Source: Desulfobacteraceae bacterium
Lineage (GTDB): Bacteria > Desulfobacterota > Desulfobacteria > Desulfobacterales > DAOWNP01
DNA: 11,544 nucleotides
Assembly (NCBI GenBank): GCA_030642545.1
Contig: DAOWNP010000041.1
Location: forward strand, 1-11,544
Direction of reading: 5' to 3'
Shown here: one piece after another, positions 6,962 to 11,544 of the stretch
How positions within the stretch are numbered: position 1 is the stretch's first letter
How the letters are laid out: every line of letters begins with the position of its first letter
The notes under the pieces: model-generated
Database searches by the model: none
Told to the model about the DNA's origin: nothing
The model's input: only the letters and a program-made list of their open reading frames with translations
Program-made: the position numbers and the translations under genes

Positions 6962-7316
6962 TGCTGAACTCTCAATACTTCTTACAGATGATGCTTACAT
7001 ATCCATATTAAATGAAAAATATCGGAATAAAAAAAACTCTACTAATGTTCTTGCATTTGCCATGAAAGAAGGAGAATTTTCTGAAATTTCAGGAAATTTA
7101 TTAGGCGATGTTGTAATCTCGTTAGAAACAGCAGAAAGAGAATCCAAAAAAATGAATGTCTCTATGGATATGCACCTTGTCAAACTTCTAATTCACGGTA
7201 TTTTACACCTTTTGGGTTTTGACCATGAAAAATCAGAAGAAAAAGCATTAAAAATGGAATCAAAAGCTAAACAGATTTTATCTATAGCAGAGCAAATAAA
7301 AGAGACAATTGTATGA
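6861..7316 (+). CDS. ybeY: Endoribonuclease / rRNA maturation factor YbeY
   Basis: YbeY is a small zinc-dependent protein needed for 16S rRNA 3' end processing and ribosome quality control. The diagnostic metal motif H-G-x-L-H-x5-H is intact: H112, H116 and H122 in IHGILHLLGFDHE. Also visible are NEKYRNKKNSTNVLAFAM (51-68, with the conserved arginine R55; the usual PTNV is STNV here) and GNLLGDVVIS (78-87). I chose ATG 6861, giving 151 residues that begin with the usual first strand, MKILINNQQ. An upstream in-frame ATG at 6795 would add 22 residues unlike the family, and ATG 6921 would remove the first strand. The Shine-Dalgarno is weak (GGGA). The gene lies inside the 3' end of the HD-hydrolase gene for 101 bp in another frame, so coupled translation is likely. 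Confidence 0.94.
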   Translation: MKILINNQQKKYQVSIKAIKMKTQAILNALDNPDAELSILLTDDAYISILNEKYRNKKNSTNVLAFAMKEGEFSEISGNLLGDVVISLETAERESKKMNVSMDMHLVKLLIHGILHLLGFDHEKSEEKALKMESKAKQILSIAEQIKETIV

Positions 7317-7346
7317 TAAAAAAACAAAGCCCATAGCCTTCTTTCC

Positions 7347-7493
7347 TTAACAGGCTGTTACAAAATGGAAAATTTCTTCAAGTTCAAGGCAGAAAATTAA
7401 TTTGACCGCAGGCATACCCATTGTCTTTCGAGGATCAAATTTATTTTCTAACGCAGAAATTGGATAAATTAGTGTTTTGTAACAGCCTGTTAA
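7347..7493. mobile_element. MITE-like palindromic element, 147 bp, with TTAA at both ends
   Basis: The intergenic region 7317-7573 (257 bp) is mostly filled by this element. Its ends are perfect 19-bp inverted repeats, TTAACAGGCTGTTACAAAA (7347-7365) and the complement at 7475-7493. TTAA at each edge could be a target duplication, which would make the element proper 7351-7489 with 15-bp repeats. Inside is a second inverted pair, AGAAAATTAATTTGA (7391-7405) and TCAAATTTATTTTCT (7435-7449), with one mismatch. The stretches between outer and inner pairs are also partly complementary, so a single strand could fold into one long imperfect hairpin with a loop of about 29 nt. There is no plausible gene inside. 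This fits a non-autonomous MITE mobilised in trans by a transposase elsewhere in the genome; the insertion-sequence family is not identified. Confidence 0.75.
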
Positions 7494-7519
7494 CAACAAA
7501 CATACGCTTTTAATATAAA
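7490..7519 (+). promoter_or_regulatory. Candidate promoter for pdxJ with -35 at the MITE edge
   Basis: TTAACA (7490-7495, five of six to the -35 consensus) is followed after 18 bp by TATAAA (7514-7519, five of six to the -10). The first four bases of the -35 are the TTAA at the right end of the MITE-like element. A start near 7526 would leave a leader of about 48 nt before pdxJ. Boxes like these arise by chance in AT-rich DNA. Confidence 0.35.
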
Positions 7520-7573
7520 AACGTGTTACCATTTAACTTTAAACTTATTAAAAAAAACAAAAGGATCTTATAA

Positions 7574-8293
7574 ATGCCAACCCTATCTGTTAATATTGAT
7601 CATATAGCCACTCTAAGGCAGGCAAGAAAAACCGACTATCCTGATCCTGCAGCTGCAGCTATTATAGCTCAGCTTGCAGGTGCACACGGTATTGTTGCTC
7701 ATTTAAGAGAAGACAGACGTCACATAAACGACAGAGACATTAAACTGCTAAAAGAGATAGTTAACACAAAATTTATTTTAGAAATGGCAGCTACAAGTGA
7801 AATGATTGATATAGCCTTAGATATCCGTCCCGATCTAATAACACTTGTTCCTGAAAAGCGGCATGAATTAACCACAGAAGGCGGTCTAAACCTTCTTGTC
7901 AACAAAGACAACATGGCAGATGCTGTAAACACTCTTTTAAGCAGCAATCTTGATGTAAGTATTTTTATTGATCCTGATATAGAACAGATAAAAGAAGCTC
8001 ATAAATTAAAAGTGGGTACCATAGAAATTCACACAGGTACATTCTGTGATGCAAAAAGCAAAGCCCTGCAAAAAAATGCTTTTAATAGAATAGTTAATGC
8101 AGCAAAACTTGCAAAAAAATTAAAATTAACAGTTAATGCAGGACACGGAATATGTTATAAAACAATACATGCCTTTAAAGGTTTATCTGAAATAGATGAG
8201 TTTAGCATAGGTCACAGTATAGTATCAAAAGCATCTCTAACAGGTATGGAAAAAGCAGTATCTCAGATGCTATCAATTATCAAAGAACTATAA
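7574..8293 (+). CDS. pdxJ: Pyridoxine 5'-phosphate synthase PdxJ
   Basis: PdxJ is a cytoplasmic TIM-barrel enzyme that condenses 1-deoxy-D-xylulose 5-phosphate with 3-amino-2-oxopropyl phosphate to make pyridoxine 5'-phosphate, the last ring-forming step of the DXP-dependent vitamin B6 pathway. At 239 residues the length is normal. Signatures are NIDHIATLRQAR (7-18), HLREDRRHI (43-51, with H43), E70 in FILEMAAT, and NAGHGI (188-193, with H191), the usual active-site residues allowing for a two-residue offset from the Escherichia coli enzyme. SIGHSIV (211-217) is the phosphate loop. ATG 7574 follows a good Shine-Dalgarno (AAGGA, 7561-7565, 8-nt spacer). It is the first gene after the MITE-like element, and nnr begins 13 bp after its stop. 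No pdxA is in view. Confidence 0.97.
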   Translation: MPTLSVNIDHIATLRQARKTDYPDPAAAAIIAQLAGAHGIVAHLREDRRHINDRDIKLLKEIVNTKFILEMAATSEMIDIALDIRPDLITLVPEKRHELTTEGGLNLLVNKDNMADAVNTLLSSNLDVSIFIDPDIEQIKEAHKLKVGTIEIHTGTFCDAKSKALQKNAFNRIVNAAKLAKKLKLTVNAGHGICYKTIHAFKGLSEIDEFSIGHSIVSKASLTGMEKAVSQMLSIIKEL

Positions 8294-8306
8294 GGAATTT
8301 AAAAAT

Positions 8307-9860
8307 ATGTATCTTGTAACCGCAAAGCAGATGCAGGAAATGGACAAATTTACCATTGAATCCTTTGGTATTCCAGGCAGAGTTCTTATGGAAAATGCAG
8401 GAAAAAGTTCTACTGAAATTTTTATTAACACTTTTAAAGATATCAAACAAAAAAAGATAGGAATTGCTGCCGGAAGAGGAAATAATGGAGGTGACGGCTT
8501 TGTTATGGCAAGATATCTTTTCAACAAAAAATTTGATGTAACAGTTTATCTTTTTTCTGAATCAGATAAAGTAGTTAATGATGCAAAATCAAATCTAAAT
8601 CTGCTTTACAGACTTAAAATCCCTGTAATTAATATCTGCAACAAACAAGAACTAACAGACAATCATATATCTATGAAACATAAAAACATATGGATTGACG
8701 CAATTTTTGGTACAGGGCTTAATTCAGATGTTAGAGGTTTTTTTAAAGATGTAATAAATTATATCAACTCACTTGATAAACCCGTCTTTTCAGTTGATAT
8801 TCCTTCAGGCATAAATTCAGATTCAGGAAAAATCTGTAAAACAGCTATAAAAGCATGTGCTACAGCTACATTTGGCCATGCTAAAATAGGCCATTTTATA
8901 CATCCTGGATGTGAGTTTTCAGGAAAACTATCAATTGTTGATATTGGTATACCTGAGTTTGTAACAGAAAAATTTAAGCCCAAACACAACCTTATTACAG
9001 AAAAACTTATAAAAAACACTCTGCTGCCAAGAAAGCCTGATAAACACAAAGGAAACTACGGTCACCTGCTCATTGTCGCCGGATCATCAGGCAAAACAGG
9101 AGCATCCATATTAACTGCAAAAGGAGCATTAAAGACAGGAGCAGGACTTGTAACTCTTGCTATACCTGAAAGCTTAAATCCCATACTGGAAACAGCTCTT
9201 ATTGAAGCCATGACTCTGTGCTTAAACGAAACAGACAATCACTGCATAGATGAAACAGCCTTTGATACAATAAAAATCAATTTATCAAACAAAAAATGCC
9301 TTGCAATAGGACCTGGCATTGGTACTGAAAACACCACAAAAAGATTAGTTAAAAAATTAATCTCTTTGTGTGAAATTCCCATGGTTATAGATGCAGACGG
9401 AATCAACTGCATAGCAGACAGCCCCGATATTTTAAAAACAGTTAAAGCACCTGTAATATTAACACCTCATCCTGGTGAAATGGCAAGGCTTATACAAACA
9501 GATACCAAAGACATTCAAAAAAACAGAGTATCATATGCAACAGGATTTGCTCAAAAACATAGTGTATATATTGTATTAAAAGGTGCAAAAACCATTATAG
9601 CAACACCATGTGGTAAAGTATATATTAATCCCTGTGGAAATTCCGGAATGGCATCTGGCGGAATGGGGGATGTTTTAACAGGCATAATTGCAGGACTTAT
9701 AACTTCCGGATATTCTATTGAAGCTTCAGCATATACCGGAGTATATCTCCATGCAAAAGCAGCAGATAATATTTATAAAAACTGTACTCCTTTTGGTTAT
9801 CTTGCTTCTGATTTAATACATTCTCTTTCTAAACAATTTAAAATATATATTAAAAACTAA
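8307..9860 (+). CDS. nnr: Bifunctional NAD(P)H-hydrate epimerase / ADP-dependent NAD(P)H-hydrate dehydratase
   Basis: This enzyme repairs the damaged cofactors NADHX and NADPHX: the epimerase half interconverts R and S forms, and the dehydratase half restores NAD(P)H using ADP. The 517-residue length is normal for the fused form. The N-terminal YjeF-N domain (about 1-220) shows GNNGGDGF (58-65), DAIFGTGL (131-138) and VDIPSGI (163-169). The C-terminal ribokinase-like domain (about 235-512) shows KGNYGHLLIVAGS (248-260), GPGIG (335-339), DADG (362-365), TPHPGE (386-391) and GNSGMASGGMGDVLTG (444-459), with the conserved Asp at 455. ATG 8307 has the Shine-Dalgarno AAGGA (8292-8296), which overlaps the pdxJ stop. 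Its TAA shares one base with the tsaE ATG. In many bacteria acpS sits between pdxJ and this gene; it does not here. Confidence 0.96.
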   Translation: MYLVTAKQMQEMDKFTIESFGIPGRVLMENAGKSSTEIFINTFKDIKQKKIGIAAGRGNNGGDGFVMARYLFNKKFDVTVYLFSESDKVVNDAKSNLNLLYRLKIPVINICNKQELTDNHISMKHKNIWIDAIFGTGLNSDVRGFFKDVINYINSLDKPVFSVDIPSGINSDSGKICKTAIKACATATFGHAKIGHFIHPGCEFSGKLSIVDIGIPEFVTEKFKPKHNLITEKLIKNTLLPRKPDKHKGNYGHLLIVAGSSGKTGASILTAKGALKTGAGLVTLAIPESLNPILETALIEAMTLCLNETDNHCIDETAFDTIKINLSNKKCLAIGPGIGTENTTKRLVKKLISLCEIPMVIDADGINCIADSPDILKTVKAPVILTPHPGEMARLIQTDTKDIQKNRVSYATGFAQKHSVYIVLKGAKTIIATPCGKVYINPCGNSGMASGGMGDVLTGIIAGLITSGYSIEASAYTGVYLHAKAADNIYKNCTPFGYLASDLIHSLSKQFKIYIKN

Positions 9861-10324
9861 TGAAAAAAGATATATATATTAGAATTTCAAAATCATTACA
9901 AGAAACACTTTTAATAGGTAAAAAAATAGGTAAATCCATAGAGCAAGGTACTGTTATCTGCCTGTCAGGAGATCTCGGAAGCGGGAAAACAGCTCTTGTT
10001 CAAGGAATTGCAAAGGGACTGTCTGTTCCTGAAAAATACTATATTACAAGTCCCACATATAATATTATTAATCAGTATCCTGGGAAAATTCCTCTTTTTC
10101 ACGCTGATCTGTATCGTATAAATAACAGTTATGAGCTTGAAGACATAGGATTTTACGAGATATTAAACAGTGAAAATATAGTTGCTATAGAGTGGGCGGA
10201 AAAACTAAAAAACGAGATCTCTTCAGACAGGATTGACATCCATATGCAAATATTAGATGATACATCAAGAAAAATTACAATAAAATTGTACAAAGAGAAT
10301 CTAATTGATTTAAAGGAGTTGTGA
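9860..10324 (+). CDS. tsaE: tRNA threonylcarbamoyladenosine biosynthesis ATPase TsaE
   Basis: TsaE is the ATPase that works with TsaB and TsaD to place the t6A modification at position 37 of tRNAs reading ANN codons. This 154-residue protein has Walker A GDLGSGKT (37-44), SPTYNIINQY (64-73), the family string HADLYR (81-86) and IEWAEKL (110-116). Length and motifs are normal. Its ATG overlaps the nnr stop by one base (TAATG) and has no Shine-Dalgarno of its own, which suggests translation coupled to nnr. tsaB and tsaD are not in the window. The 3' end (TAAAGGAGTT) is followed 18 bp after the stop by lysC. Confidence 0.96.
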   Translation: MKKDIYIRISKSLQETLLIGKKIGKSIEQGTVICLSGDLGSGKTALVQGIAKGLSVPEKYYITSPTYNIINQYPGKIPLFHADLYRINNSYELEDIGFYEILNSENIVAIEWAEKLKNEISSDRIDIHMQILDDTSRKITIKLYKENLIDLKEL

Positions 10325-10342
10325 AACATTGAAGGAGAAAAA

Positions 10343-11544
10343 ATGGCACTAATTGTCCAAAAATACGGAGGGACATCTGTTGGAGACATTGATCGTATTA
10401 AAAATGTCGCAAAAAATATAGCAAAAGCATATGATAAAGGAAATGATGTTGTAGTTGTTTTATCTGCCATGGCAGGAGTAACAGACAGGCTTCTAAAACA
10501 GGCAGGTGTAATTACAAAGACACCTGAAAAACGAGAGCTTGATGTACTCTTATCCACAGGAGAGCAGACAACCGTAGCTCTTATGGCAATAATGCTAAAC
10601 GACATGAATTATCCTGCAAAATCTTTACTTGGTTTTCAGGCTGAAATTATTACAAATCGTAATTCATGTAATGCAAGAATTAAGAATATAAATGCAGATA
10701 GAATAAATGAATTTATTAAAAAAAAATATATAGTTATAATAGCTGGTTTTCAGGGAATAGACATAAAAAAAGATATTACAACTCTTGGCAGAGGAGGGTC
10801 AGATACATCAGCAGTTGCCATAGCAGCAGCCATTAATGCTGATATGTGTGAAATATATACTGATGTTAAAGGGATATATACAGCTGATCCAAATATTTGC
10901 AAAAAAGCCCGAAAATTAGATGAGATTTCATATGATGAAATGCTTGAAATGTCGAGCCTTGGTGCAAAAGTTCTACAAATAAGATCAGTAGAATTTGCAA
11001 AAAAATATCAGGTCCCGGTTCATGTCAGATCATCTTTTAATATGGAGGATGGAACGTTGGTTGTTAATGAAAATCAAAACATGGAAAAGCTATCTGTATC
11101 CGGTATTACATGCAATAAAAATGAAGCGAGAATAACATTAAAAAAAGTCCCGGACGCACCAGGCTTTGCAGCTAAATTATTCACGCCTCTTGCAAATGCA
11201 GATATTCTTGTTGATATGATCATTCAAAATACAAGATCAAGTGGAAAAACAGACCTGACATTTACTGTAGCAAAAAAGGATTTTGAAAAAGCTGTATCTC
11301 TTTCTAAAATTGTTGCAAAAGAATTAAATGCATCTGAAGTATTAACTGCAAAAAACATTGCAAAAGTCTCTGTTACCGGCGTAGGCATGAAAAGTCATTC
11401 TGGTGTAGCATCTACAATGTTTTCTGCACTTGCAAAAGAAAACATCAACATAAGATTAATAAGTACCTCAGAAATCAGAATTTCATGCGTTATAGAAGAA
11501 AAATACGCAGAACTTGCATTACGGGTTTTACATACTGCCTTTGG
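10343..11544 (+). CDS. lysC: Aspartate kinase (C-terminus cut by window end)
   Basis: Aspartate kinase phosphorylates aspartate in the first step of the lysine, methionine and threonine pathway. Translation from ATG 10343 is open for 400 codons to the window edge; the family is usually about 405-415 residues, so only the last few are missing. The kinase domain shows KYGGTSVG (7-14), LSTGEQ (70-75), GRGGSDTSAVA (149-159) and YTDVKGIYTADP (172-183). Two ACT regulatory regions follow (about 265-330 and 340-400), with VSVTGVGMKSHSGVAS (342-357) and ISTSEIRISCVI (373-384), as in feedback-inhibited monofunctional enzymes. The allosteric effector cannot be told from sequence. The Shine-Dalgarno is strong (AAGGAG, 10332-10337, 5-nt spacer). 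It is the last gene seen of the pdxJ-nnr-tsaE-lysC group. No homoserine dehydrogenase fusion is visible. Confidence 0.96.
   Translation, partial: MALIVQKYGGTSVGDIDRIKNVAKNIAKAYDKGNDVVVVLSAMAGVTDRLLKQAGVITKTPEKRELDVLLSTGEQTTVALMAIMLNDMNYPAKSLLGFQAEIITNRNSCNARIKNINADRINEFIKKKYIVIIAGFQGIDIKKDITTLGRGGSDTSAVAIAAAINADMCEIYTDVKGIYTADPNICKKARKLDEISYDEMLEMSSLGAKVLQIRSVEFAKKYQVPVHVRSSFNMEDGTLVVNENQNMEKLSVSGITCNKNEARITLKKVPDAPGFAAKLFTPLANADILVDMIIQNTRSSGKTDLTFTVAKKDFEKAVSLSKIVAKELNASEVLTAKNIAKVSVTGVGMKSHSGVASTMFSALAKENINIRLISTSEIRISCVIEEKYAELALRVLHTAF

Noticed and set aside
7347..7493. The palindrome as an intrinsic terminator for ybeY
   Set aside because: The stem is very long with a wide loop and is not GC-rich, and no T-tract follows the right arm directly. 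A mobile element explains it better.
7347..7532. A 61-codon minus-strand open frame across the MITE-like element
   Set aside because: It is made of the inverted-repeat element, has no ribosome binding site and resembles no protein.
10153..10605. A 150-codon minus-strand open frame across the tsaE/lysC junction
   Set aside because: Both genes opposite it are intact with full motifs; the antisense frame shows only biased hydrophobic/Ser composition.
11040..11095. Internal start for a separate aspartate-kinase beta subunit
   Set aside because: Methionine codons exist near residues 234 and 247, as in alpha2-beta2 enzymes, but neither has a convincing Shine-Dalgarno.

Overview
The window is AT-rich bacterial chromosome holding a dense block of conserved housekeeping genes. 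The protein sequences look most like those of Deltaproteobacteria / Desulfobacterota, probably a low-GC member of the Desulfobacterales. The grounds are the HisF, PhoH and YbeY wording and the order phoH, HD-hydrolase, ybeY, pdxJ, nnr, tsaE, lysC. This placement rests on memory of those families, not on a search. I see no rRNA, tRNA, CRISPR array, prophage or transposase.

Layout. Positions 1-152 are non-coding and carry three perfect copies of a 9-bp repeat. A small hydrophilic protein of unknown function follows on the plus strand (153-608) and converges, with a 4-bp gap, on a minus-strand operon running from 3390 down to 613. That operon reads cvpA (membrane protein), mazG (nucleoside triphosphate pyrophosphohydrolase), hisH and hisF (the two subunits of imidazole glycerol phosphate synthase). 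A 165-bp divergent intergenic region (3391-3555) holds two face-to-face sigma-70-like promoters with overlapping -10 boxes. One would drive cvpA-mazG-hisH-hisF, the other phoH and the genes after it.

On the plus strand, phoH (3556-4527), a PgpH-type membrane HD phosphohydrolase (4598-6961) and ybeY (6861-7316) form an RNA-metabolism and nucleotide-signalling group. The hydrolase and ybeY overlap by 101 bp. A 147-bp element with 19-bp perfect terminal inverted repeats and TTAA at both ends (7347-7493) lies between ybeY and pdxJ and looks like a MITE. Downstream are pdxJ (vitamin B6), nnr (NAD(P)HX repair), tsaE (tRNA t6A modification) and lysC (aspartate kinase, cut by the window end a few residues before its expected C-terminus). 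pdxJ, nnr, tsaE and lysC are packed with 13-bp, 1-bp-overlap and 18-bp junctions, so they are probably one transcript.

I do not see a new multi-gene system. The points most worth a second look are the MITE-like element and the possible promoter at its right edge, the overlapping divergent promoters, the long hydrolase/ybeY overlap, a 14-bp tandem repeat inside the hydrolase gene, and the uncharacterised first gene.
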